Assembly (NCBI GenBank): GCA_900316165.1
Contig: ONBW01000012.1
Span: 1-57,189 of the forward strand
Length of the DNA stretch: 57,189 bases
Reading direction: 5' to 3'
Source of the DNA: an uncultured Lachnospiraceae bacterium
GTDB taxonomy: Bacteria > Bacillota > Clostridia > Lachnospirales > Lachnospiraceae
Positions 24,661 to 32,669 of this stretch are shown one piece after another. The number at the start of each line of letters is the position of its first letter. The stretch's first letter is position 1. The position numbers and the translations under genes were made by a program. The notes under the pieces were generated by a model. The model did no database searches and was not told where the DNA came from. It saw nothing but the letters and a program-made list of their open reading frames with translations.

Positions 24661-25329
24661 TTGAAGACCAGAAAAGAAGCTTTGGATTTCGGGCTGTCAT
24701 TCCCGAATACATATAAAGATACACCATTTAAAGAGACCAACTGGCAGCTTGTAAGAGTTAAAGAAAGCAAAAAGGCCTTCTTATGGACATATGAGAAGGA
24801 TGGATTAATAAATCTGAACGTCAAGGTTGATCCGGATTCCAGGGATTTATGGAGACAGGTATATCCTTCAGTGATTCCTGCGTATCATCAGAATAAGGAC
24901 CACTGGAACACCATAATTCTCGACGGCTCTATCCCTGATGATGAGATTAAAAATATGATAGCGCTTAGCTATTACTTAGTTACTGACTCTCCGACCAAAA
25001 GGATTTATGAGGCCGTAAAAAAAATACCTAAAGGCCATGTCGCTACCTATGCTCAGGTGGCTGCGATGGCTGGCAATCCGAGGATGTCGCGAGCAGTTGG
25101 CAATGCACTTCATAGAAATCCAGATCCTGATCACATCCCGTGTTTTCGTGTCGTAAACTCGAAAGGTGGTCTGTCTGGAAATTTTGCATTCGGAGAAGGA
25201 GTGCAGGAAAGACTTCTCCAAGCAGACGGGATTGAAGTGAAAGACGGGAAAGTTGATTTGTCTAAGTATGGGATGAAATCAGCGTGCAAAAATCCTTCTG
25301 AAGCAGAACCTCACAAATGGGCCGATTAA
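24661..25329 (+). CDS. YjbR (MmcQ-like) domain fused to an O6-alkylguanine-DNA alkyltransferase-like domain
   Basis: 222 residues. Residues 1-105 are a YjbR/MmcQ domain (ALDFGLSFPNTYKDTPF, WQLVRVKESKKAFLWTYEKD). Residues 110-204 are an MGMT DNA-binding/active-site domain (RIYEAVKKIPKGHVATYAQVA, RAVGNALHRNP). The active site reads IPCFRVV: Cys161 is kept, but the usual histidine after it is Phe162. The start is probably the TTG at 24661, with AGGAG 5 nt upstream and the normal family beginning (KTRKEALDFG); ATG 24622 has no ribosome site. The last 18 residues (MKSACKNPSEAEPHKWAD) are read from the 3' end of the opposing gene and look like a lost stop codon. Confidence 0.82.
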   Translation: MKTRKEALDFGLSFPNTYKDTPFKETNWQLVRVKESKKAFLWTYEKDGLINLNVKVDPDSRDLWRQVYPSVIPAYHQNKDHWNTIILDGSIPDDEIKNMIALSYYLVTDSPTKRIYEAVKKIPKGHVATYAQVAAMAGNPRMSRAVGNALHRNPDPDHIPCFRVVNSKGGLSGNFAFGEGVQERLLQADGIEVKDGKVDLSKYGMKSACKNPSEAEPHKWAD

Positions 25330-25593
25330 GGCAATCTGCAGACACAGTGCCATAGGGAAACATTCCACTGCAAGAGTAATCCACTGAACGAACCAGTTGT
25401 AAGTAAATCCATTATGGAAGAATGTCGCAAAAAGCGTGATTGATTGAACGACAAGGCATACGGTAAAGAACTGTATGCTCAGCATCATAAAAATCGGATT
25501 GGAGCCGTCATTGATCCGTCTTGCCAGATATAGCGCGACATGTGTGACAACAAAAAATACGAGGCAGAAAACGACACCAAACAGCTCGGCCAT
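25279..25593 (-). CDS. Small membrane protein, DUF2798-like
   Basis: 104 residues with three to four hydrophobic segments. The pattern FFTVCLVVQSITLFATFFHNGFTYNWFVQWITLAVECFPMALCLQIALIGPFVRF is like DUF2798 proteins, whose function is unknown. Its last 51 bp overlap, on the other strand, the 3' end of the YjbR-MGMT gene. Confidence in the family is moderate. Confidence 0.6.
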   Translation of the reverse strand: MAELFGVVFCLVFFVVTHVALYLARRINDGSNPIFMMLSIQFFTVCLVVQSITLFATFFHNGFTYNWFVQWITLAVECFPMALCLQIALIGPFVRFCFRRIFAR

Positions 25594-25702
25594 CAGACAT
25601 AAGCCTTGCGATATTCAGTGTCGTTTATTTTTCTATGTATTCAATTTGCTGGAAATTATCATAGCACATTTGAGTGCGGAATGTAAATATAAATATTCTA
25701 AA

Positions 25703-25720
25703 TTGGAATGATTGGAATGA
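25703..25720. repeat. Two tandem copies of TTGGAATGA
   Basis: A perfect 9-bp tandem pair followed by a weaker third copy (TTTGAAATC), in the A/T-rich gap between the DUF2798-like and ATPase genes. No function is evident. Confidence 0.4.
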
Positions 25721-25752
25721 TTTGAAATCATACCGACAGGCAGATAATGTTC

Positions 25753-27024
25753 CTAGAAGATAGACTCTTTGCCCAGAAGGAAATCCAGTACATTGATATG
25801 GCGGATTCCATTTTCATCCGTAAAGGAGGCCGGTATATCACGACGCATGATTATTTTTCCAAAGAAATCATTAGTCAGGCGGAGAGAATCCAATTCACTT
25901 GCTGCCTTCTCTGTATTAGTCATTTCATATGCAGACTGGATGTATACCTTTTTATCTCCCTGATTGACAACAAAATCAATCTCTTTCTGCACCTTCTGTC
26001 CCCTCCTGCGGTCATATACGACACCAACGTCAACGGAATATCCTCGCTCGATCAACTCATTATACAGGATGTTTTCCATTATATGCCCAGAATCGAATTG
26101 CCTGAAATTAACTCGGGCATTGCGAAGGCCAATATCTGTGTAATAATATTTATTGGGATATTGAAAATACCGTTTTCCTTTTACATCCCAGCGCTTTGCC
26201 TCATTAATAAGAAATGCATTTTTTAAATACCCCAGATAACTTGAGACAGTATTTGCGCTAATGTTTGCTTTTTTTGTGCTGTTAAGTGTATTGGCGATAT
26301 TTGTTGGATTTGTCAGTGAACTCACAGACGATGCCAGGTAATCCAAAATATCTGATAAAACATCAGGACGCTCGATGCCTTCACGTTCCACGATGTCTTT
26401 TATATATACTTCGTCAAAAAGCTGCTTCAGATAGTCTTTTTTCTGACGGTCTTCCTTTAAATTCAGGAGATATGGCATCCCTCCATACAGCATATACCTG
26501 TCAAATGCGTCTCTTTTATCCCCTCCAACTGCCATGAAAAATTCCTTGAAGGAAAACGGAAATACATGGATCTGTGAAGAACGGCCTCGAAATTCTGTCA
26601 TAATGTCGCTGGAAAGCATTTTTGAATTGCTGCCAGTAACATATATGTCAAGGTTTTTATATCCTCGTAATTCGTTCAGCATCTCATAAATAGTTACCTT
26701 TTCCCCTGGAAAATCTGGATCTGGGACGGAAATAGAAAGCTGGATTTCATCAATAAAAAGATAGTACTGCTGAGTGCTTTCCTGAATTTTTTCTTCAACC
26801 ATATCACAAAGAGCAATCGGATTGCGGTATTTAATATCTTTACGTTTATCCAATTCTATCGTTATGATATGATCAGCATTTGTCCCCTGTGATAGCAGAT
26901 AGTCACGAAATAGTTCAAATAAAAGGACAGATTTTCCACAGCGACGTATACCGGTAATAACCTTGATCTGACCATCCCACATGTAAGAAATAAGCTGCTG
27001 TATATAGAGATTACGTTGTATCAT
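25753..27024 (-). CDS. AAA-type ATPase with DUF4143 domain
   Basis: 423 residues. The N-terminal P-loop is VITGIRRCGKSVLL (about 22-35), followed by a Walker B-like YYLFIDEIQLS and a sensor VTGSNSKMLSSDI. The C-terminal half is the DUF4143 type with a PD-(D/E)XK-like core (IMENILYNELIERGYSVDVGVV, KEIDFVVNQGDKKVYIQ). These ATPases are common in Clostridia and Bacteroidetes and move horizontally; the cellular role is unknown. The start at 27024 is set by AAGGAGG; the upstream frame to 27147 has no coding character. A 46-bp inverted repeat stands directly upstream. Confidence 0.88.
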   Translation of the reverse strand: MIQRNLYIQQLISYMWDGQIKVITGIRRCGKSVLLFELFRDYLLSQGTNADHIITIELDKRKDIKYRNPIALCDMVEEKIQESTQQYYLFIDEIQLSISVPDPDFPGEKVTIYEMLNELRGYKNLDIYVTGSNSKMLSSDIMTEFRGRSSQIHVFPFSFKEFFMAVGGDKRDAFDRYMLYGGMPYLLNLKEDRQKKDYLKQLFDEVYIKDIVEREGIERPDVLSDILDYLASSVSSLTNPTNIANTLNSTKKANISANTVSSYLGYLKNAFLINEAKRWDVKGKRYFQYPNKYYYTDIGLRNARVNFRQFDSGHIMENILYNELIERGYSVDVGVVYDRRRGQKVQKEIDFVVNQGDKKVYIQSAYEMTNTEKAASELDSLRLTNDFFGKIIMRRDIPASFTDENGIRHINVLDFLLGKESIF

Positions 27025-27034
27025 AGATGCCTCC

Positions 27035-27080
27035 TTATATTGAGTATTTTGGACACTTCCGTCCAAAGTGCTCAATATAA
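27035..27080. repeat. 20-bp inverted repeat upstream of the DUF4143 ATPase
   Basis: The left arm TTATATTGAGTATTTTGGAC (27035-27054) pairs with 27061-27080 around the loop ACTTCC. The two mismatches become U-G pairs in a plus-strand RNA and A-C mismatches in the minus-strand transcript. The inner edge abuts the AAGGAGG ribosome site of the ATPase gene. It could be an operator, a leader hairpin or a remnant of a small mobile element. Confidence 0.75.
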
Positions 27081-27295
27081 GTATAAAGCAACCAGACATT
27101 TGTTTCAATAAAAAATTGAGCGCTAAGATCAATTGGGGCACTTCCATTTAAGGATGTACGCCCGACTTTTCTTATCATGATTTATGTCGATAATTTAAAA
27201 AAATAAACGACTCCAACGGTCATGAGGCCAGAAACAGCGTTCTACCATGTGAAGCAGAATTACAAGTCTGTGACATATGTGTTATCATAGCTCCT

Positions 27296-29086
27296 TTAGT
27301 CCCCGGCTCCGGCCATTATCATCTCCTGGAATGCGCCATTTTGTTTTCTCAATTCGTCAAAGGTGCCACTTTCTATTACTTTTCCATCCTTCATTACAAT
27401 GATACGGTCGGCTCTGCGTACAGTAGAAAGTCTATGAGCCACGATAAATGTCGTGCAGCTGTTTCCCAAGCTGTCGAGAGTCTCGGAAACCTCTTTTTCT
27501 GAAACAGCATCGAGAGCACTGGTCGCCTCATCGAGAATTAATACCTTAGGATCTCTGATCAGAGCCCTTGCTATCGAAATCCTCTGCTTCTGACCGCCGG
27601 AAAGCTTGTCGCCATGCTCACCAACCATAGTGTCCGCACCGTTCGGTAGATTTTTGATAACGCTCTCAAGGCCTGATTTTTTCAGTACGTCCTCAAACTT
27701 CTCTTCTGTAACCCCGGTTGTACCATAGAGGATATTTTCTCTTACGCTTCCTGAAAAAAGTATCGTATTCTGCGGTACAACTGCTAAGAATTTTCTGTAA
27801 GACCTGAGCGAAACCTCTGAAAGCGGCTGGCCGTCGATATAAATCTCACCCTCTGACGGCTGTCCGAAGCCAACCAGGAGATTTAGGATCGTGGACTTTC
27901 CCGCTCCGCTCTCGCCGACAAACGCGACAGTCTCACCTGCATTTACATGAAGATTCAGGTTCAGAACGGCCGGATCGGTATTGTCTGGATATCGGTAGGT
28001 CACATCCTTAAAATCGTAATCTCCGTTCATGCTGGTAAGTATCCTCTTACCGTTGTCCTCTTCTATATCATCCGCCGTAAGAATCTCACCTATACTCGTG
28101 ACAGACTCAAGGCCCTTCGTAAGTATCGGAATCAGGTTCAGAAGCTGGTTCATCTGCCCGACTATCTGCGTGAAAAAGCTCTGATACATAACCACATCAC
28201 CAGCTGGGATAAGGCCCTTTAACGCCATTCTCGCAGTAAAAATAAGACAGATGACCTGAAACAGCTGGAAGCAGATCCACGATACGGCGCCAAAGTTAGT
28301 CTGCACCATATCCAGCTGATAGCCGCTTTCGGCTATTTTTTCAATCTGCTCACCCATAACACGGGACTCCTCGTCCTCAAGGGCGTGAGCTCTGGTCACC
28401 GGAACCAGCTCAACCATCTCGGCTACCTTTCCACTCGCTGACTCCATCTCTTTCCTGAATGTCCTGTTTCTTCTGAAAATCTGCTTCCTAAAGGAGTAGA
28501 CCACAACAGCTCCGACAGGTCCCATCAGCAGGAAAAATACTAGCACAGTCAGACTTTTAACAGCAGTTACAGCGAACGCAGCAACAGAGACTGTGATGAT
28601 ACTCATCATATTGTTAAAGACCTGATCCGATAAGGTCTCCACAGCCTCGACATCACGGATCATTTTTGACTGCATACGACCTGTTTCGATGTCCTTCTGA
28701 TACGGAATCGAAAGCTGTTGAATCTTATACACCAGGCTTTTTCGAAGTCCCGCCTCGACCGACCTCTGCGCGATACTCCTGAAATGCATCTGAAGGTCAG
28801 CCATCGGAAGGTTCAGAATAAGAAGCGCCGTGATCACGATGGCATTTATTATGATGCTGTGCAGGGAACCAGGCTTATTTTCGATGATAAGGTTTATGAT
28901 ATTTGCTGTGACTATTGGAAAAACCAGCACCGGGCTGTGCTTTATAAAGAAAAAAATGCCCGCTAGTATCAGGTTATGATAATACCCCTTGAAAAGAGCC
29001 ATGAAGGTCTTCAGAGGATGGCCCTTGTTCTCCTCAAAATCCTTGATATATTCTTCTGGAGCTTTTCCGTTTTTAACAGAACTCAT
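27296..29086 (-). CDS. ABC exporter, fused membrane and ATPase domains
   Basis: 596 residues, the normal size of a half-transporter of the MdlB/MsbA/LmrA kind. Six membrane helices lie in about residues 30-320. The nucleotide-binding domain has Walker A GESGAGKST (about 395), Q-loop VPQNTILFSGSVRENILYG, signature KLSGGQKQRISIARAL, Walker B VLILDEATSALD and H-loop VAHRLSTV. It probably works as a homodimer. The substrate is unknown; no peptide or lipid partner gene stands next to it. The ribosome site is AGGAGAAAGAGT before the ATG. Confidence 0.92.
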   Translation of the reverse strand: MSSVKNGKAPEEYIKDFEENKGHPLKTFMALFKGYYHNLILAGIFFFIKHSPVLVFPIVTANIINLIIENKPGSLHSIIINAIVITALLILNLPMADLQMHFRSIAQRSVEAGLRKSLVYKIQQLSIPYQKDIETGRMQSKMIRDVEAVETLSDQVFNNMMSIITVSVAAFAVTAVKSLTVLVFFLLMGPVGAVVVYSFRKQIFRRNRTFRKEMESASGKVAEMVELVPVTRAHALEDEESRVMGEQIEKIAESGYQLDMVQTNFGAVSWICFQLFQVICLIFTARMALKGLIPAGDVVMYQSFFTQIVGQMNQLLNLIPILTKGLESVTSIGEILTADDIEEDNGKRILTSMNGDYDFKDVTYRYPDNTDPAVLNLNLHVNAGETVAFVGESGAGKSTILNLLVGFGQPSEGEIYIDGQPLSEVSLRSYRKFLAVVPQNTILFSGSVRENILYGTTGVTEEKFEDVLKKSGLESVIKNLPNGADTMVGEHGDKLSGGQKQRISIARALIRDPKVLILDEATSALDAVSEKEVSETLDSLGNSCTTFIVAHRLSTVRRADRIIVMKDGKVIESGTFDELRKQNGAFQEMIMAGAGD

Positions 29087-29240
29087 AGACTCTTTCTCCT
29101 ATAACTATCTAAAACTCTTGGAACGATTATAGTATAACCACGTATTTTAGAAATATCTACATAAAAAATTCGTTAAAAATGCTGTCACATGGCTTGCTCG
29201 GATAAAACTGTCAATTCTTCTGTACAGGCTGGAGAGACTA

Positions 29241-30329
29241 TTATTTTGAGATATATGTCGAGCCCTTACCGCCCTGCTTTACATGGTATAACGCCTGGTC
29301 AGCACACTCGAGGTCTCCCTTGAAATCTCCGGTGTATGCTGCAATGCCGGCTGAAAAAGAAAAATCATATGGTTTTTTCTTGTCTGCGTTCATTTTTTCA
29401 CGAATGATTTGAATTCGTTTATAGGCGACAGAAGTTTTGCAGTTATACATAATAACAAGAAATTCGTCACCGCCATATCTGATTACATGATCTCCGCTTC
29501 TGACATTGCGATGAAAAAAATCACCGACAAAATGAAGGACAGTATCGCCGGCTTCATGACCATTGTTATCATTTATACCCTTGAAATTATCGACATCAAT
29601 CATGACAATTGATGTAGGTATTATATCCTTAACCAGCTTGTTTCCAGAGAGAAGACTTTGCAGACGTTCTCTGTTGCCTACTCCAGTAAGGGCATCGTAC
29701 ATCAGTGATTTTTCCAGCCTTGTGCTTGTGAGGTAATTATCATACGCACCAAGGGACAAAATAACCTGTGCGGCAGTGACTGCAATGGCTGTAGGGATAT
29801 TAAGCGACAGGATTATATCAAAATTCGGATAACAGTTGAATGTATTTGATATGATAAGTCCCGCAAAAAAAGCCGCATAATTAATAAGCCCAGATACAGG
29901 AGATGTTCCCAGCCCAAGAATAATAAATATAAGGTTCATGGAAAATGAGCCTTCAGCGAAATGAAGCTTATTGGTCAAATGATAAACTGACCATATAGTC
30001 GCCCAGACTATGCATTCTGCCAGAAAATAATCTGCAAATGTCTTCGTTCGCCGGCCTTTTATCCTTGGCTCAACAATAAGATAAAGTGCCAGCGGTACCA
30101 TAACAGAGAACCGCGGAATCACTGTAGGCCCAAGAACTCCATTCAGCTGTACATCAGAAACAAGAAATAAAATAGACACAATACAGGTGACTATCAGAGA
30201 AACCTTAATAAAAAACTGGTAATAGTTCAGTTTAAAGTCAAGAAATTTCTCCCTCTCCTGTTTGGACAGTTCCTTGTATGAATTTATAAGATTTATTAAA
30301 AATTTCAGGTCAAGAGTTTTATTGCTCAT
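29241..30329 (-). CDS. Membrane-bound diguanylate cyclase
   Basis: 362 residues. Six hydrophobic segments (about 35-195) form an unnamed membrane sensor and are followed by a GGDEF domain. The active site is intact (YGGDEF, 286-290) and an inhibitory I-site RSGD (277-280) stands five residues before it. The protein should therefore make c-di-GMP and be feedback-inhibited. I choose the ATG at 30327-30329, preceded by GGGTGA, rather than a TTG five codons earlier. In a flagellated cell a link to motility is likely, but the input signal is not visible. Confidence 0.93.
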   Translation of the reverse strand: MSNKTLDLKFLINLINSYKELSKQEREKFLDFKLNYYQFFIKVSLIVTCIVSILFLVSDVQLNGVLGPTVIPRFSVMVPLALYLIVEPRIKGRRTKTFADYFLAECIVWATIWSVYHLTNKLHFAEGSFSMNLIFIILGLGTSPVSGLINYAAFFAGLIISNTFNCYPNFDIILSLNIPTAIAVTAAQVILSLGAYDNYLTSTRLEKSLMYDALTGVGNRERLQSLLSGNKLVKDIIPTSIVMIDVDNFKGINDNNGHEAGDTVLHFVGDFFHRNVRSGDHVIRYGGDEFLVIMYNCKTSVAYKRIQIIREKMNADKKKPYDFSFSAGIAAYTGDFKGDLECADQALYHVKQGGKGSTYISK

Positions 30330-30570
30330 AACGGCGTCACCCAATTCTGCTCTTCATTTTACTATTTGGCTTGATTGATATAAATATCGTAACAAACTAC
30401 TACGATCATTATATGATATGATAAAGTGAATTATAAGCGGAAAAAGGGAACAATTCAATATTTTTCCGTAATCTTAATAGACTCTTAATACTCTTGAATA
30501 ATTTGTTGTCTTTAAAAAATAAACGATTTTGAAATATGGTTTTATCTCAAATCACACCGTATTGCAAATG

Positions 30571-31305
30571 TCACATGAACCGGTTTTTTGACACTCTGTA
30601 TTGCATAGGTGTCATGCCTGTGTGCTTTCTAAAAATTTCTGTGAAGTAGCTTTGGCTGGAGAAAGCCAGAGTTGCAGAGATTTCAGAAATCGAATAATCC
30701 GAATAGGCAAGCATATTTTTGGCGGTATCTATTTTTTTCGTGAGTATATACTGGCTGATGCTGACCTTCATCTCTTTTTTGAACAGCCTCGACAGGTAGT
30801 TCTCTGATAAGCCTACCTGTTTTGCCAGGATGGGAACGGTTATTTTTTGATGAAGATGATCATAGATGTAGTCGACGCAGAGTGCGATTGGTTTGGAGCA
30901 GATGCTGTTCTTTATCAGCTGGCGCATTCGCTTTGTGTAATCGAGGCACATGACCTGATGCAGTGCTGAGACATCCTCGATTCGTTTCATGCCATCCGCC
31001 TTCTGGATATAAAAATCGCTGAGTCCATACGCCTGCGGAAGCTCCATTCCACCCTCGATGCAGTATCGCGCGACAAGTGCCGTAGTTATCACAAAGTGGT
31101 ATTTCAGATTTTGCAGCGGGTTGTCCGACAATTTTCCCAATCCTTTTTTATCCTTCAAATGTTCCCTGCAAAGCTCTTTAACAAGTTCCTCGTTACCTTC
31201 TTTTATTGCCGTGTAAAATCTGAATTCCGGGTCATACGGCGCGTGCAGAATCTCATTTTCACGCTGTACATATTCCTGGTAGATTAATTCCTTCTCGTAA
31301 CTCAT
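30571..31305 (-). CDS. AraC-family transcription regulator
   Basis: 244 residues. The C-terminal ~100 residues are a double helix-turn-helix AraC domain (KQVGLSENYLSRLFKKEMKVSISQYILTKKI ... ATLAFSSQSYFTEIFRKHTGMTPMQYR). The N-terminal part is the helical sensor seen in many Lachnospiraceae AraC proteins. I choose the ATG at 31303-31305, which has AAGGTGA 7 nt upstream; the ATG at 31320 has no ribosome site. It is divergent from the GH5 gene, which it may regulate. Its own leader carries two matching hairpins. Confidence 0.9.
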   Translation of the reverse strand: MSYEKELIYQEYVQRENEILHAPYDPEFRFYTAIKEGNEELVKELCREHLKDKKGLGKLSDNPLQNLKYHFVITTALVARYCIEGGMELPQAYGLSDFYIQKADGMKRIEDVSALHQVMCLDYTKRMRQLIKNSICSKPIALCVDYIYDHLHQKITVPILAKQVGLSENYLSRLFKKEMKVSISQYILTKKIDTAKNMLAYSDYSISEISATLAFSSQSYFTEIFRKHTGMTPMQYRVSKNRFM

Positions 31306-31325
31306 CGCAGTCACCTTCATGTTTT

Positions 31326-31414
31326 TACATACAGATTCAGCCCGATCCCTCTTCTGTACGTATTTTTCTTCAAGCCCTTACATACAGATTTGGCAGACTT
31401 CTCTTTCTGTATGT
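31326..31414 (-). promoter_or_regulatory. Tandem hairpins in the AraC gene leader
   Basis: Two inverted repeats of the same geometry: 31380-31388/31406-31414 (ACATACAGA and TCTGTATGT, perfect 9-bp arms, 17-nt loop) and 31326-31335/31353-31362 (TACATACAGA and TCTGTACGTA, 10-bp arms, one mismatch, 17-nt loop). Arms are nearly the same in both, loops differ. They fill the leader between the promoter and the ribosome site. They may be regulator sites in DNA or structured RNA. Confidence 0.75.
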
Positions 31415-31426
31415 CATCCGAATTCA

Positions 31427-31435
31427 AGTATAGCA
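31427..31435 (-). promoter_or_regulatory. Extended -10 promoter of the AraC gene
   Basis: TGCTATACT on the minus strand, with an A/T-rich region upstream and no clear -35. Transcription would start near 31420, placing the first hairpin almost at the 5' end of the mRNA. Confidence 0.65.
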
Positions 31436-31473
31436 TAAAAATAATAAAAGCAGCATGAAAATGGCATAAATTA

Positions 31474-31489
31474 TCTCGTGTACGTGAGA
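31474..31489. promoter_or_regulatory. Imperfect palindrome between the AraC and GH5 genes
   Basis: TCTCGTGTACGTGAGA, with six of eight positions symmetric. It lies about 50 bp upstream of the GH5 start in the divergent control region and is a possible operator. The regulator is not known. Confidence 0.4.
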
Positions 31490-31539
31490 GAATAGCCTTA
31501 TCATAAAACAACGTAATCAAAAATTAGCGGAGGACAAAA

Positions 31540-32562
31540 ATGAAGCTTAATAGAGGAGTAAATCTGGGCGGTTATTTTTCACAGTGTGAGCATTCTATCC
31601 CGCACTATGAGTCTTTTATCGGTGAGGAAGATATCAAAAAGATTGCTGACATTGGGTTCGACCATGTGCGGCTGCCAATTGATTATGAGGTATTTGAACA
31701 GGAGAACGGAGAGCCGTTTGAAAAGGGATATGAGCTGGTGAAGCGGGTTGTCGAATGGTGCAGAAAGGCTGGTCTCGATGTCGTTTTGGACCTTCACAAG
31801 GCGTATGGATATGATTTTAACGACGCGGGCAACGCTGAGAAAAACAATCTGTTCACAGATGAAAGGCTGAAGCAGCGCTTTGTTGATCTATGGAAACGGA
31901 TCGCCACGAATTTTAAAGATTATGATAATGTGGCATTCGAGCTGCTAAACGAAGTCGTGGAAAAAGAAAACGCCCTTCTCTGGAACGACCTGATTGAGCG
32001 GGCAATGAGTGCAATCCGCTCTTTAACGAAGGAAACTCCTGTCATCTACGGCGGAATTCAGTGGAACAGCGTGAAGACTTTGAAGCTTTTGGAACCACCG
32101 AAGTACGAGAACGTCATCTATACCTTTCATTTTTACGAGCCACTTCTGTTCACGCACCAGAAGGCTCACTGGGTTGCCGCGATGGATCCGAATGAGACCA
32201 TCTCCTACCCTGAATCGATGCAGTATTACTGCGAGAAGTCGAAGAAGCTCGGCTATCAGGGTGAGGTCGTAACCCAAGCGAAGTCAAAGACTATGGGGCC
32301 TGAGTTCATTCGTGAGATGGTTGAAGAGGCAGTTTCTGCTGCGAAAAATGCACGCGTTCCGCTCTACTGTGGCGAATTCGGAGTTATCGACCAGGCTCCG
32401 GTTCAGGATACCTTAAACTGGTTTAAGGATGTAGACCAGGTGTTCAGGGAGTACAACATCGGCTGCGCCGTCTGGAGCTACAAAGAGATGGACTTTGGTC
32501 TGATTGGCAGCCACTATGACCCGATTCGCAAGGACCTGCTTGCACTCTGGAGTCATGCGTAA
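31540..32562 (+). CDS. Cytoplasmic family 5 glycoside hydrolase (CelC-like beta-glucanase)
   Basis: 340 residues, a (beta/alpha)8 hydrolase. The N-terminus RGVNLGGYFSQC and the segments DHVRLPIDYEVF, LDLHKAYGYDF, YTFHFYEPLLFTHQKAHW match Clostridium thermocellum CelC. Catalytic acid/base Glu138 lies in FELLNEV and nucleophile Glu279 in YCGEFGV. There is no signal peptide and no carbohydrate-binding module, so it probably cleaves imported beta-glucan oligosaccharides in the cytosol. The ribosome site is GGAGG. It is divergent from the AraC gene and followed by a hairpin terminator. Confidence 0.94.
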   Translation: MKLNRGVNLGGYFSQCEHSIPHYESFIGEEDIKKIADIGFDHVRLPIDYEVFEQENGEPFEKGYELVKRVVEWCRKAGLDVVLDLHKAYGYDFNDAGNAEKNNLFTDERLKQRFVDLWKRIATNFKDYDNVAFELLNEVVEKENALLWNDLIERAMSAIRSLTKETPVIYGGIQWNSVKTLKLLEPPKYENVIYTFHFYEPLLFTHQKAHWVAAMDPNETISYPESMQYYCEKSKKLGYQGEVVTQAKSKTMGPEFIREMVEEAVSAAKNARVPLYCGEFGVIDQAPVQDTLNWFKDVDQVFREYNIGCAVWSYKEMDFGLIGSHYDPIRKDLLALWSHA

Positions 32563-32607
32563 AGAATTTTGCTATCTGAAATAAGCGACCAGTAAGAAAT
32601 CAAGTTT

Positions 32608-32654
32608 TCCGGATGCTGCCAGGCAAATCTGCCTTGACAGACACCCGGATTTTT
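32608..32654 (+). terminator. Rho-independent terminator after the GH5 gene
   Basis: An imperfect long stem from TCCGG (32608-32612) to CCGGA (32645-32649) with the inner arms CAGGCA/TGCCTTG around AATC, followed by TTTTT. It lies between convergent genes and may also serve the MATE gene on the other strand. Confidence 0.7.
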
Positions 32655-32669
32655 GAAAAAAGAAAATCT

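Noticed and set aside
31317-31520. 67-codon minus-strand frame across the AraC leader
   Set aside because: It runs through the promoter and the two hairpins, has no ribosome site and no coding character.
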